Below are positions 1-7,541 of a stretch of 20,906 nucleotides of DNA, in pieces. This DNA comes from a virus, in IMG/VR virus record IMGVR_UViG_3300047388_000230, positions 1 through 20,906 of that record. One strand, 5' to 3'. Below the pieces are notes generated by a model. It was not told the DNA's origin, did not search any database, and worked only from the letters and a program-made list of their open reading frames with translations. The position numbers and the translations under genes were made by a program. Position 1 is the stretch's first letter, and the number at the start of each line of letters is the position of its first letter.

Positions 1-446
1 ATCAATGCCAATTGGACCGGGTCCTCTAGGACTTTGCCGGTTTTCCAATCGAGTATGAGGGCGATCGGGCCATCAAGACACACGACGTCTCCAATGCCGC
101 GATACCAACAATCACGAGCAAAGTAAGTAGTAGCGCGGAAATCTCTGGTGATCGCATATTTCTGCTCCACGAGTAGCTTGCCAGGAACGGCCCTGACCCG
201 GTCTACCCATGATTGGTAGTGAGAAAAGTTAACGGGCAACGGCTCCGTGCCCTCGCACGCTTTCGCAAGCGCGGCATGCGCCTTGTTACCTTCGTCCAGC
301 GGCCCGCCGGGCTTCACGTCTTCGATGTAGCTCTTGAGCACGTCGATTTCGTAATGCCGCTTCGGGCAAGTCTCGAAGTTCTTGAGCTTGGAGTAGCTCC
401 AAGCCCACTCTTTCGGTTTACCCGCGATACCTTCAATCTTCGCCAT
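1..446 (-). CDS. RecB/Cas4-like PD-(D/E)XK nuclease, partial
   Basis: Truncated by the left edge: 148 N-terminal codons are visible and the stop lies outside. The start region has the YSKLKNFETCPKRHY signature (residues about 18-32) typical of RecB-family exonuclease domains, and GDVV...LDWKTGK...QLAL near the edge matches the GD / D-x-K / Q core of PD-(D/E)XK enzymes. Such phage proteins are usually DNA exonucleases in recombination or replication; that role is inferred from family. The ATG overlaps the upstream stop as TGATG, so it is probably translationally coupled as the distal gene of the replication cluster. The nuclease fold is a confident call; substrate and polarity are unknown. Confidence 0.82.
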   Translation of the reverse strand, partial: MAKIEGIAGKPKEWAWSYSKLKNFETCPKRHYEIDVLKSYIEDVKPGGPLDEGNKAHAALAKACEGTEPLPVNFSHYQSWVDRVRAVPGKLLVEQKYAITRDFRATTYFARDCWYRGIGDVVCLDGPIALILDWKTGKVLEDPVQLAL

Positions 447-736
447 CACTTAACCCCTAAATCGGAACGATACCGTCCGTACCTCAACACAGAACGTACG
501 GTCTCCGGACCCAGATCACCGATGCTGAACGAAGCTGGCGAGTACCCCAGCGCGTAAGCCGCCAGTGACAGATCAGCGATCAGCTTCTCGCTCGGATATT
601 CGCTGCGCTTGTCAGCGAACTCGTGCTCGCCGACAGAGAAGCGAATGTAGCTGTCGCCACTCTCGACGAATTCGACAGCATGACCAAGGATCAGCTTCGA
701 TAATGTCTGCATGCGAGCTTCTTCAATCGGGCTCAT
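446..736 (-). CDS. Conserved-looking small protein, unknown function (96 aa)
   Basis: Not recognised. A longer open frame extends to 898, but I chose the ATG at 736 because it is preceded by GGAAGAA at suitable spacing and because the upstream stretch is the coding frame of another small gene (723-902). The product is acidic, with a central ADKRSEYPSEKLIADLSLAAYALGY segment split between two predicted helices. No cysteine cluster, signal peptide or membrane segment is visible. The stop overlaps the nuclease start as TGATG, so the two are likely co-translated. Confidence 0.65.
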   Translation of the reverse strand: MSPIEEARMQTLSKLILGHAVEFVESGDSYIRFSVGEHEFADKRSEYPSEKLIADLSLAAYALGYSPASFSIGDLGPETVRSVLRYGRYRSDLGVK

Positions 737-902
737 GAGCTTTCTTCCATTGTCCAAGGTGTTCACGGTTCGCGTCGCGGCGCGCTCGCTCCGCCACTGA
801 TACATGAAACCCTTTGTGATCCGGGTCGAACTGCTCAGCGAGAAAACGACGCGCAGTAATTTGCGCACCGCGCTCCATCTCTTTTTTCGTTTTGTCATCC
901 AT
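723..902 (-). CDS. Small charged protein, unknown function (59 aa)
   Basis: Short gene between the zinc-ribbon gene and the 96-aa gene. It begins ATG GAT GAC AAA and encodes a charged, mostly helical polypeptide (MDDKTKKEMERG... ending WKKAHEPD). An AGGTG ribosome binding site lies about 8 bases before the ATG. It overlaps the upstream stop by 8 bases and the downstream start by 14 bases, in keeping with the compact operon. It explains why the long N-terminal extension of the neighbouring frame is an artefact. No family recognised. Confidence 0.62.
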   Translation of the reverse strand: MDDKTKKEMERGAQITARRFLAEQFDPDHKGFHVSVAERARRDANREHLGQWKKAHEPD

Positions 903-1092
903 GGACTACACCTTGCAATTGGCGTGCCGGTTTCTCAGCACGTTTAATTTCTTTAAACGTTGCGAGCGGAATTTCAGCAGTCGACCATCGCCAATTGCAC
1001 GAGAGGCACTTGCGGCGACGTCTAACAGTGGGTCCGATCGTTCGTGTTTCGAACACCATGCTCTTACCGTCACACTTTTCGCATACAATCAC
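895..1092 (-). CDS. Zinc-ribbon protein resembling the NrdR N-terminal domain (65 aa)
   Basis: GTG start overlapping the upstream stop as GTGA, with GAGGTG just upstream. The sequence has CEKC at residues 4-7 and CLSC at about 29-32, separated by a RRRRKC basic stretch. This closely resembles the zinc ribbon of the ribonucleotide-reductase repressor NrdR (C-x-x-C ... RRRRxCxxC), but the ATP-cone domain is absent. Many phages carry such stand-alone ribbons, probably nucleic-acid binding. The setting next to nucleotide-metabolism genes fits, but no target can be read from the sequence. Confidence 0.7.
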   Translation of the reverse strand: MIVCEKCDGKSMVFETRTIGPTVRRRRKCLSCNWRWSTAEIPLATFKEIKRAEKPARQLQGVVHG

Positions 1093-1574
1093 TTTGCACC
1101 TCGTGGGAGTGAGAAGCCGTTCTCGATTTCAAGCTCTTCCTGCAGTAGTGCGAGTGCACGCCACGCAAGCGCCGCGGTGTGGCGGATAGTGCCGTCAAAG
1201 CCGCCACGCTCTTGTAGATGCCGCATGATGCAGTCGGCATGGTCCATCGACTTGCCGCGTGCATGGTGCATCAGCTCACCGGGATTGTGCTTGTCGTTGC
1301 CCTGCTTCGATACGTTGGCCACAGCAGCAAGTGCGTCCGGGAAGTAGTCCATCAACCCGGTGCACATCGGGAAGCCTTTACGATACTCGCTGCCACCTTC
1401 GATCAGGCGGGCTTGCGTTGGCGTAGCGGCTTCCTCTTTGCGGGACCATGGCGGCATCGGTTGCGTGAAGACGGCGTAAGACTTACGCTCTTCGTACTTC
1501 GCCACTTTGGGCTCGCACTTTTCGCAGGTTTCATACCTGTCGCATTCACACTCGGTACCGAATTTGTTAGTCAT
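1089..1574 (-). CDS. Putative dATP/dGTP diphosphohydrolase (DUF5664-like)
   Basis: 161 aa. The C-terminal two thirds (KGFPMCTGLMDYFPDALAAVANV, KHN, HARGKSMDHADCIMRHL, HTAALAWRALALLQEELE) follow the helical pattern of the DUF5664 / dATP-dGTP diphosphohydrolase family, all-alpha MazG-like enzymes that hydrolyse purine dNTPs. Members are known in phages that replace adenine with 2-aminoadenine, where they remove dATP and make dGMP. The first 35 residues add a cysteine-rich stretch (CECDRYETCEKCEP) that may bind metal. Start ATG at 1574 has CGGAG 8 bases upstream, overlapping the end of the preceding gene. Family call fairly good; no PurZ-like gene lies in this window, so base modification is not established. 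Confidence 0.66.
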   Translation of the reverse strand: MTNKFGTECECDRYETCEKCEPKVAKYEERKSYAVFTQPMPPWSRKEEAATPTQARLIEGGSEYRKGFPMCTGLMDYFPDALAAVANVSKQGNDKHNPGELMHHARGKSMDHADCIMRHLQERGGFDGTIRHTAALAWRALALLQEELEIENGFSLPRGAK

Positions 1575-1579
1575 AGTCG

Positions 1580-2029
1580 TTACTCCGCTGCTTCGAGGGC
1601 GTTGGTGTACAGCTCATGCGCCAGGAGCATCAGCTCCATACTCTCTGACGTAACATAGACGATCTCCATGCCCTCAGACTGGAGCGCTATCGCGGTGCGG
1701 TGCTCAGCATTCGCGCCGAGAGACTTCTCCCAGCCCGGCAGCATGTAGATGCAGTTCGCTTCGAGACAGATGAACTCCAAGTCTTCCTTGAGCGCAGCGC
1801 GCAGCGAAAAACCGTGCTCCTTCGCGGCCTGCTTCAAACAGCCCTTCTCGTTGCCCTTGGAGACGTCCACTCCCGTTCGGTAGATGTCTTCTTCCGCGGG
1901 GTTGAACACGTAGTGTCCATCCTGCCGCAGGCAGTGAGCGACCGCGTTGAACGCGGGGTAGTTGAACTCGGGGATGCCGCGCATGGGTCCTGCTACATAA
2001 CAGACTTTATGCTTCGTACCGGTCGACAT
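1580..2029 (-). CDS. DUF4406 protein, nucleoside 2-deoxyribosyltransferase-like (149 aa)
   Basis: The segment YVAGPMRGIPEFNYPAFNAVAHCLRQ near the N-terminus and ALKEDLEFICLEANCIYMLPGWEKSLGANAEHRTAI later are hallmarks of DUF4406, a Rossmann-like family related to nucleoside 2-deoxyribosyltransferases. It probably acts on nucleotides or nucleosides; the reaction is not known for phage members. I chose the ATG at 2029 (AGCGAGG 6 bases upstream) rather than a longer open frame to 2272, because the extension overlaps the endonuclease-like gene. It sits beside the putative dNTP diphosphohydrolase, pointing to a nucleotide-pool module. Confidence 0.8.
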   Translation of the reverse strand: MSTGTKHKVCYVAGPMRGIPEFNYPAFNAVAHCLRQDGHYVFNPAEEDIYRTGVDVSKGNEKGCLKQAAKEHGFSLRAALKEDLEFICLEANCIYMLPGWEKSLGANAEHRTAIALQSEGMEIVYVTSESMELMLLAHELYTNALEAAE

Positions 2030-2465
2030 GTGAACCTCGCTTATATTTCCCGAAGGGAATTGGTTGGGCAGTGATAGCGGTCTCCGAATTGAGGCCGCGG
2101 TTAAGGCGCTTTTTGAGCGCGTGGTAAGCGACCGTGCAGCGCGGGTCTTCAGCCCACTCCGCAAGAGTTTTACTCTCGCCGAATGCTGTAACCTTTCTGC
2201 TCGTTCGCTTATTTCGTGCGTTGACGATACGCGAGACCCAACGACAGTTGGCTGGGCAGTAATCTCCGTCATTATCTTTGCGGTCTAGCTCTAGGCCCGG
2301 TGCGTATTGGTTTGTCTCCGCCCATGCAGCGAACGGCGCAAAAGTACGCCATTCATCGCATACACGGATGCCTCTGCCGCCGTAGTTTTTCCAGCCGATA
2401 ACGTTAGGGTTACGACAACGGGAGAGCATCCAGGCCCATACTCGATACAACTTGCTCTGAGCCAT
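2007..2465 (-). CDS. Homing-endonuclease-like (HNH-type) protein 1
   Basis: 152 aa. The core contains W-x-x-M-x-x-R-C (residues 10-17), YGGRGIRVCDEW (28-39) and LDRKDNDGDYCPANCRW (60-76), a pattern shared by many free-standing phage genes annotated as HNH/AP2-type homing endonucleases. The C-terminal part GESKTLAEWAEDPRC...LKKRLNRG looks like a NUMOD-type DNA-binding helix motif. The start at 2465 shares a base with the polymerase stop (TAATG) and has GGGGAGGCGAAGGG upstream, so it is coupled to polymerase expression. It probably is a selfish element or relic beside polA. Catalytic activity is inferred; a related gene lies on the other side of the polymerase. Confidence 0.68.
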   Translation of the reverse strand: MAQSKLYRVWAWMLSRCRNPNVIGWKNYGGRGIRVCDEWRTFAPFAAWAETNQYAPGLELDRKDNDGDYCPANCRWVSRIVNARNKRTSRKVTAFGESKTLAEWAEDPRCTVAYHALKKRLNRGLNSETAITAQPIPFGKYKRGSHVDRYEA

Positions 2466-4418
2466 TAGCCCTTCGCCTCCCCATAAGATGGACCGCTCGC
2501 AATATCCGCGACAAGCGGGATGTCCTTGCCCCACGACGGAGGCCGGGTCATCTCTTCGTGGATTAGTTTCTTCGCGAATTCGAGTTCATCGTTGGGGACG
2601 ATGAAAACGAGTTCATCGTGTGCCTGCAAAACGAAGCGGTAGCTCTGCGGGTCAGGGCGCGTCTTGCCTTTATCCCTGATCCTCAACGCAGCGTTCATCA
2701 CGATGATACGCGCCAGCGCTTGGGTGATGTTCTCCAAAAGCTTCGCGCCGTAGAGCGTGTGGCGCTTCTTACCGTAGCGGTAAGTGTGGCTGCGGTGACC
2801 TCCGATGAGATTAGAGGGCGGCTGTAGGTTGTCGTATTCGAGCGTCAGGCCGCTCGGTAGTATCACCCTCTGATACGAGAGAACGCACGGACCAAAGTTA
2901 GTTCGTCCGCCGCTTGGGTTCGCCAAAACACCCGTAACGAGGTGATCAAGGTGGTACCAGCCATCGGGTATCTTGGCGTAGCGGGCTCGATAAGTACGCC
3001 ACGCTCGCTCGCCGACGCTCTGATTGTATATCTGCGAGATGTCCACGCCCTGTGCACGGGCACTACGGATCACCATCGCGTGGAATTTGTCCTTGCCGCA
3101 TCCGTAGCCTAGCCCAAGAATGCCGGTCTTGCCGATGAAACCCATAGTCTCGTCGATCGTGCCGGTGAGCTTGCGGTTGACCGGGCGCCCGAAGATCGCG
3201 CTCGCCAGCTGGTTATACGGGTCGAGCTTCTCTGCGAATTCACGGAGCAACCTGTGCTCGCCGCAAATCCACGCCACTAGTCTGGCTTCGATCTGGCCCA
3301 AGTCGCATGTCACCACCGTGTGACCCGGAGGAGCTTTGAGGGAGAGCCTTAGTTTGCTCTTACCTTGTGACCCTCTTACCGTAGGCATGTTCTGCATGTT
3401 CATGCCCCAGTCGCCAGACAGGCGATGCGTGTGGGCACCGCCGTACCGAAGAGGTATAGGCATCGTGCCGCTACCCTGCGGCCAATCCAACAGGCCGATA
3501 CCCAGCAGCTTCTCGCTGCGTGTCTCTTCGAGGGTGCTCTTCAGCCCCACCCGTGCGGCTGCCATCGCCGCGATCTTTGGGTCAGCGTCGTTCTGTAGCT
3601 CCTCCATGAACTCGTCTGTCTTGGAGAACGCAGGGATCAGCTTGGGCGCGCCGTACTCGTCTAACGCGCTCGGGCTCTCCTTGTATTGGATATCGACCCC
3701 CATGCCTTCGAGGGCCTCTTTAAATAGCTTCGTCGACATGATGGTCTTTCGGTCCACGTTGCCGGCATCGATAACCAGCCGCTCTTTCGCCGCCTTGACG
3801 TCGACGATGTGCGCCTCAAGCATATTGGTATCGACCATGAAGCGCGGCTCGACGCAGCAACGCAGTACCATGTCCATGAGCCTGCGCTCGGACCACGGCA
3901 TCGAGGGATAGAGCTTATTGAAGATGAACTCGCACAGCTCGTTATCGTGGATGGCGTATTCTCTGAACGCCTTCCACAGCTGTGGGTTCGCCATGATTTC
4001 CTCACGGCGCATGCCCTTGACGTCGTTGATCGCTGTACCCTTGGGCGGCTGCCCCAGATACTCAGCGATATGCGCCAGCGAGAAGCGAGAGAGCTTGTGC
4101 CCCAGCAACGTGCGAGCCATCGCCATCGCATCGATCATGGTGTGCGGCACGAAGCCGTAGCGCCACGCGAGGATCGAGTTATCAAACAGCGCGTTGAACG
4201 TAACTGTTGTGGTGTCAGCAGGATCAAACTGCGCCAACCACTGGGGGAAATGGGGGCCATCGACGATGCAATGCGGGCCGTCGTTCACCTTCACCGCGCA
4301 CATGATCATCTCGAAGCGCGGGTCGAGGATATAGTTAGCGGACGTCATCCGACGCAACGAGAATTCGTTGTCGTAATACGTTTCGAAAGTCCAGGAACAA
4401 AAGATTTTTAGCACCCAT
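2465..4418 (-). CDS. Family A DNA polymerase with 3'-5' exonuclease domain; apparent +1 frameshift near start
   Basis: Replicative polymerase of the PolA/T7 type. Numbering the joined 650-aa product: Exo I D10-F-E12, Exo II N75..D79 (FNALFDN), Exo III Y154..D158 (YAIHD), motif A CDLGQIEARL (D372), motif B around R415-K430-YG438, motif C HDE at 600-602. The ATG at 4418 has a strong GGAGG six bases upstream and overlaps the preceding stop, but reads MGAKNLLFLDF and then stops at 4335. The remaining 639 codons are in the +1 frame from 4384. An in-frame alternative start at 4444 has no ribosome binding site and replaces the Exo I Asp with Thr (WTFETYY). So either a programmed +1 shift at TTT_CGA (4388-4383) or a one-base insertion is present. 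There is no 5'-3' nuclease domain. Confidence 0.9.
2769..2783. promoter_or_regulatory. TTACyG-N3-CGGTAA inverted repeat, copy 1 (inside polA)
   Basis: TTACCGTAGCGGTAA, extended to 7-bp arms by C and G. It encodes YRYGK of the polymerase, so selection on protein alone could explain it. Confidence 0.3.
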
Positions 4419-4863
4419 GTTCCACCTCCATTTCTCGTGCCCATCGCACGTTTCGAATGATCTGGGATACGTCTGTTTGTGAGACACCAAACTGTTCTGC
4501 AATATCCACCTGTCGCGTTACACCGCGCACATAGGCTTTACGAATTCTCTCAGCCTTTTCGGCTCCAACCTTGATGTAGGCCCCGCGGTTCTGCGCCTGT
4601 TCGCGACGCGTAGCCCATCGACAATTACTGCGGCAGTAAGAACCGCTGTTGTCTTCGCGATCCAACGTCCACCCCATTCCCGGATGCGGACCCATGTCCG
4701 CAGCGAAGGTGTCATAGCTGTCCCAATCCGCGCACACTTCGATACCGCGCTTACGATATCCGAATGGGTCAGTTGGATGATTGCATCGATGACGCATGTT
4801 CAGCCACGCGCTGTAGAGGCGCGGGCAGTATCCGTGATCAACGAGCCATTGCTTGGTGGGCAT
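4408..4863 (-). CDS. Homing-endonuclease-like (HNH-type) protein 2 with C-terminal HTH
   Basis: 151 aa from the ATG at 4863; a GTG at 4905 would add 14 residues, and neither has a strong ribosome binding site. Core motifs match protein 1: W-L-N-M-R-H-R-C (20-27), YRKRGIEVCADW (36-47) and LDREDNSGSYCRSNCRW (67-83). The C-terminus (about 104-142) is a different DNA-binding part, a helix-turn-helix with RQVDIAEQFGVSQTDVSQIIRN, like the HTH tails of homing enzymes. It lies directly upstream of the polymerase, whose start codon overlaps this gene's last 11 bases. A selfish endonuclease is the likeliest role; activity is not shown by sequence. Confidence 0.68.
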   Translation of the reverse strand: MPTKQWLVDHGYCPRLYSAWLNMRHRCNHPTDPFGYRKRGIEVCADWDSYDTFAADMGPHPGMGWTLDREDNSGSYCRSNCRWATRREQAQNRGAYIKVGAEKAERIRKAYVRGVTRQVDIAEQFGVSQTDVSQIIRNVRWAREMEVEHGC

Positions 4864-4926
4864 GATGCTTTCACGCTGGGGGATTGCGCGTATGATCTCT
4901 GTCACACGCGCAATCCGTTTAGAGAA

Positions 4927-4934
4927 CGTTAATC
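4927..4934 (-). promoter_or_regulatory. GATTAACG intergenic element, leftward copy
   Basis: GATTAACG read in the direction of transcription, overlapping the TGA stop of the 237-aa gene in the only gap before endonuclease-like gene 2. The same octamer in sense orientation occurs in gaps of the rightward arm. Short, so chance is possible. Confidence 0.3.
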
Positions 4935-5646
4935 AGAGATTGACGGTGATTGCCTCGACGGCGTACGCCGTGCCGTCTAACTCTTCCCTACTAGAGGGGA
5001 GCGCGATCCACATATCGGTCGCCCCGCGCGTCGTGATATCAGCAGGGATCATCTGCATCGCCGCTACCGTACCGGCTGTCTCACGAATGAGCGGAAGCAT
5101 CTCGCCGATACCATGTGGAGTGGTGCATCGTGCCGGTGCGCTCGGTAGCTTAGCGATCGCCGAACGCGGGCAGAGTGCTACCACCGCGGGCCAGTATGTA
5201 CGTATCGCGCCCGGCGTAGCATTGGCGTCTAACCAACGCAGGAGATGCTTTACTCTTGCGTACTTGTGCTGAATTTCCTGTGCGGTCTTTATCGCCGCTA
5301 CAAAAGTCGCACACTTCGATAGGTCAGGCGTTGCCGCAGTCGACATTATGGGCGGCACTGGGAGGTTCTCAAAGTCGAGTGTCAGTGTAATATTCGTGTT
5401 TGGGAGGTGGTAGTTTTCGTGTTTGTATCCGGGTGTCACTATACCCTTGACGGCTGCCGCCCTCTGCAGGACGTCTGCGCTAAACACCCAGTCGAGAGCG
5501 TCGGCTGCCTTGAAGTGTTCGAGGTTCATGTGACATTCGCGTAGCATCGTCTTATTCAACTTCATGCACGCGTCGGCGACATGCTCGCCCCCGATGCTGT
5601 TGCGTCCCACTCCGAAACTACGGGTCCGTCTGTTAGGCCACGCCAT
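4933..5646 (-). CDS. Conserved phage protein, unknown function (237 aa)
   Basis: Start ATG at 5646 has GAGGAG 7 bases upstream. The protein is soluble, with no signal peptide or membrane segment. Visible parts are an N-terminal basic stretch, a helical ECHMNLEHFKAADALDWVF segment, a beta-rich HLPNTNITLTLDFENLPVP, a helical IQHKYARVKHLLRWLDANATPGAIRTYWPAVVALCP, and a C-terminal strand-rich tail. The middle segment looks like something often seen next to phage polymerase genes, but I cannot name a function. It is the first gene after a strong terminator, so it may be transcribed from its own promoter or by read-through. A GATTAACG element overlaps its stop codon. Confidence 0.72.
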   Translation of the reverse strand: MAWPNRRTRSFGVGRNSIGGEHVADACMKLNKTMLRECHMNLEHFKAADALDWVFSADVLQRAAAVKGIVTPGYKHENYHLPNTNITLTLDFENLPVPPIMSTAATPDLSKCATFVAAIKTAQEIQHKYARVKHLLRWLDANATPGAIRTYWPAVVALCPRSAIAKLPSAPARCTTPHGIGEMLPLIRETAGTVAAMQMIPADITTRGATDMWIALPSSREELDGTAYAVEAITVNL

Positions 5647-5680
5647 TAGTTGCTCCTCTTGATGGTTACAATGTTAGATT

Positions 5681-5712
5681 GAAAAGTAACCTACGGCTGA
5701 GCCGTAGGTTAC
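5681..5712 (-). terminator. Rho-independent terminator
   Basis: A perfect 12-bp stem (GTAACCTACGGC / GCCGTAGGTTAC) with a 3-base loop at 5686-5712, followed on the minus strand by TTTTC. It lies 11 bases after the stop of the VWA/peptidase gene and before the 237-aa gene, so it should end or attenuate transcription of the MoxR-VWA block. Confidence 0.85.
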
Positions 5713-5723
5713 TGCTACGGTAA
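5709..5723. promoter_or_regulatory. TTACyG-N3-CGGTAA inverted repeat, copy 2
   Basis: TTACTGCTACGGTAA, immediately after the VWA gene stop and overlapping the terminator arm. One of six copies in the window; the right half ACGGTAA is invariant in all of them when oriented alike. Confidence 0.5.
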
Positions 5724-7016
5724 TCAGCGCTTGGGCTTGATCTCGACGACGTCGCCCCACGGATACCCGTCGGGGCCTTTCGCAGTGCTCGCCCAGATCG
5801 TCAGGAAGTCGGGCTCGGTCTTGGGGAAGTCGACGTATCCATCAGTGAAGCCGATGAACACTTCAGGACGTCCTTCCTGCGTAGCGATCCAGTCGAACAC
5901 CGGATGCACGCTGGTACCACCGCCACCGCCCACACCGTCTTTGGCTGCGTCGTACTTGAGCTTGGCCATATCAGTTGCGTCAGCGATCTCGTCGATGCGA
6001 TGGATAGCAGCGTCGCACCAGATCACCGTGAGGCGGCTCGGGGAGCACTCGTCCACGATCGAGGACAGCTCGGCCATGTACTGGCAGAGATCAGCTACGC
6101 CGATCGAGCCCGACGTATCGCCCCATACGACGATCCAACCAGCGCCATGCCCGGTTGAGGATGGCATGTACAGGTCGCGCACAATGAAACGACGGTCAGG
6201 CTTGCGCCAGTTGTAGTTCCCGTGCCCTACCTTGCGAGAACAGATGCTGCGGATTTTCTCAGTCCACGGCACCTGCGGATCAAGTATCTCCTCGAACATA
6301 CGCTTGAGGGCGCCCGCCATCTTGCCTTGTGCCCGCATCGCTTCGAGTGTCTGTGCGGCTTTGACTTCAACCGCCCACTGTTGCGGGTTCTGGCCTTGGA
6401 CATTGGGGCTCTGCCCCGTGCTGGCGTTGGGCTTCAACACGACGTCAAAGCCACCGCCGGGCTCCTTACCCCCGTTCTCCTCGTAGTCCTCGTACAGCTT
6501 CTTGTAGGTGTCCGTGATGCCGTCCTTCGCTGTTGCGATCGTGTCGTCGAGGCAGCAGTCCTTCGGCGGCCTACCGATGCGGCTATCGCGCAGCAACGCA
6601 TTGATGCGGTAGTCCATCGCGCGCTGCATCACCGAGTTCTCGAACGGCTTAGTGGTACCGTCGTCCATGGGCACTGTGCCGGACTTCGTACAGCGATGGA
6701 TGAACGGCACGTCCATATAGATGTTGTGCACGATCTCATGGGCGACAATGAACACACGCTCTTGCAGCGTGTACTCGAAGAACGTGTCCGGGTTGATCAG
6801 GATGTTGCGGCTGTCAGTGGCGGCAACAGGAACATCTCGCGTTGGAACGCAAGCGTACTGGCCGTTGTGATTAGTCAGCAGCTTGTAGAAGATGTGGCGG
6901 AAGCCAGGGCAAGTCCACGCCATGAGCGACATGGTGTCCGCCCATTCACGCGTCTGCTTCTGCGTCAACCCGCAGTCCGTAAGCTTCTCGATTGGTTCAG
7001 TTACTTCGGTGCTCAT
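5724..7016 (-). CDS. HExxH metallopeptidase-like / VWA domain protein (DUF2201-like)
   Basis: 430 aa from the ATG at 7016, which overlaps the upstream stop as ATGA and has GGGGAG 10 bases before it. The N-terminal part carries VAHEIVHNIYMD (HEIVH at 93-97), a zinc-peptidase-type motif. The C-terminal part is a von Willebrand A-like domain with the metal-site motif D300-T-S-G-S304, a glycine-rich GGGGGTS and FTDGYVD. This two-part layout is that of DUF2201 proteins, which are normally encoded next to a MoxR AAA+ ATPase, as here. Together they would act as a chaperone-like or remodelling pair in the host cytoplasm. Whether the HExxH site cleaves anything is unknown. Earlier in-frame codons to 7157 are not used because the 64-aa gene occupies them. 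Confidence 0.84.
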   Translation of the reverse strand: MSTEVTEPIEKLTDCGLTQKQTREWADTMSLMAWTCPGFRHIFYKLLTNHNGQYACVPTRDVPVAATDSRNILINPDTFFEYTLQERVFIVAHEIVHNIYMDVPFIHRCTKSGTVPMDDGTTKPFENSVMQRAMDYRINALLRDSRIGRPPKDCCLDDTIATAKDGITDTYKKLYEDYEENGGKEPGGGFDVVLKPNASTGQSPNVQGQNPQQWAVEVKAAQTLEAMRAQGKMAGALKRMFEEILDPQVPWTEKIRSICSRKVGHGNYNWRKPDRRFIVRDLYMPSSTGHGAGWIVVWGDTSGSIGVADLCQYMAELSSIVDECSPSRLTVIWCDAAIHRIDEIADATDMAKLKYDAAKDGVGGGGGTSVHPVFDWIATQEGRPEVFIGFTDGYVDFPKTEPDFLTIWASTAKGPDGYPWGDVVEIKPKR

Positions 7017-7207
7017 CTGTATGTATCTCCCCAGAAGTACGCGCATAGCGCACCGGCGTTGCGTTTGATGTATGCATCCATCGCCGGCGAATGGAGGTGC
7101 GACCAGTAGCCGCCCTGTTCGAGTAGCGAGTAGATGAGCGTTATCTGTTCCGGCCACGGTCGATGGTCGATACCGACCATGAATGTTGCAAGCTCATCAT
7201 CTGTCAT
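7013..7207 (-). CDS. Small protein, unknown function (64 aa)
   Basis: Begins MTDDELATFMVGIDHRPWPEQITLIYSLLEQ and ends ALCAYFWGDTYR. Both ends overlap neighbours as ATGA, so it is translated within the MoxR-VWA block. It looks like a compact alpha-helical domain without metal-binding or membrane features. Not recognised; a link to the ATPase/VWA pair is suggested only by position. Confidence 0.7.
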   Translation of the reverse strand: MTDDELATFMVGIDHRPWPEQITLIYSLLEQGGYWSHLHSPAMDAYIKRNAGALCAYFWGDTYR

Positions 7208-7494
7208 TGGCTATCCCTCATTGCTGACATCAACTCATCCGACACCCCGTCGCTGGTGTCGTCCTTCATGCCATTCAGTCCCTTCTGGATCGTGTCGTCG
7301 AACAGCTTGATCTCCTCGTAACCGCAGAAGAAATCATCACTCCATACCGCGACGACTGGCTTAACGCCGTCGCTCAACAGCACCCCGGTCGCATATAGAT
7401 GCCGGGCAGCTTGCTGAGCCGCGATACGCATGGGCTCGTTCTTCTCGTTGTCCGCATAGTCAACGCGGATTTCGATAGTCAAAGTACGTTGCAT
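7204..7494 (-). CDS. Small protein, unknown function (96 aa)
   Basis: The ATG at 7494 was chosen because GAGGAG lies 8 bases upstream inside the phage's recurrent GATGAGGAGCATC leader; a longer frame to 7551 has no such signal. The N-terminus is strand-rich (MQRTLTIEIRVDYAD), followed by a helix and VKPVVAVWSDDFFCGYEEIKLFDDTIQ, suggesting a small alpha/beta fold. The C-terminus is acidic and probably disordered. Not recognised. It starts the three-gene block that ends with the VWA protein. Confidence 0.72.
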   Translation of the reverse strand: MQRTLTIEIRVDYADNEKNEPMRIAAQQAARHLYATGVLLSDGVKPVVAVWSDDFFCGYEEIKLFDDTIQKGLNGMKDDTSDGVSDELMSAMRDSQ

Positions 7495-7541
7495 TTGATG
7501 CTCCTCATCAGGCCACGCATTACGTGGCGACCATCGGGGCG

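Noticed and set aside
3809-4411. 200-codon plus-strand frame opposite the polymerase
   Set aside because: Antisense shadow of polA; the composition is Arg/His-rich as expected from reversed codons.
4419-4444. In-frame ATG at 4444 as the polymerase start
   Set aside because: No Shine-Dalgarno sequence, lies deep in the upstream gene, and gives an N-terminus (GTRNGGGTW...WTFE) unlike the family and lacking the Exo I Asp.
6222-7109. Long open frame (295 codons) on the plus strand opposite the VWA protein
   Set aside because: It mirrors the codon pattern of the well-supported minus-strand gene, has no domain and no ribosome binding site, and runs against the operon.
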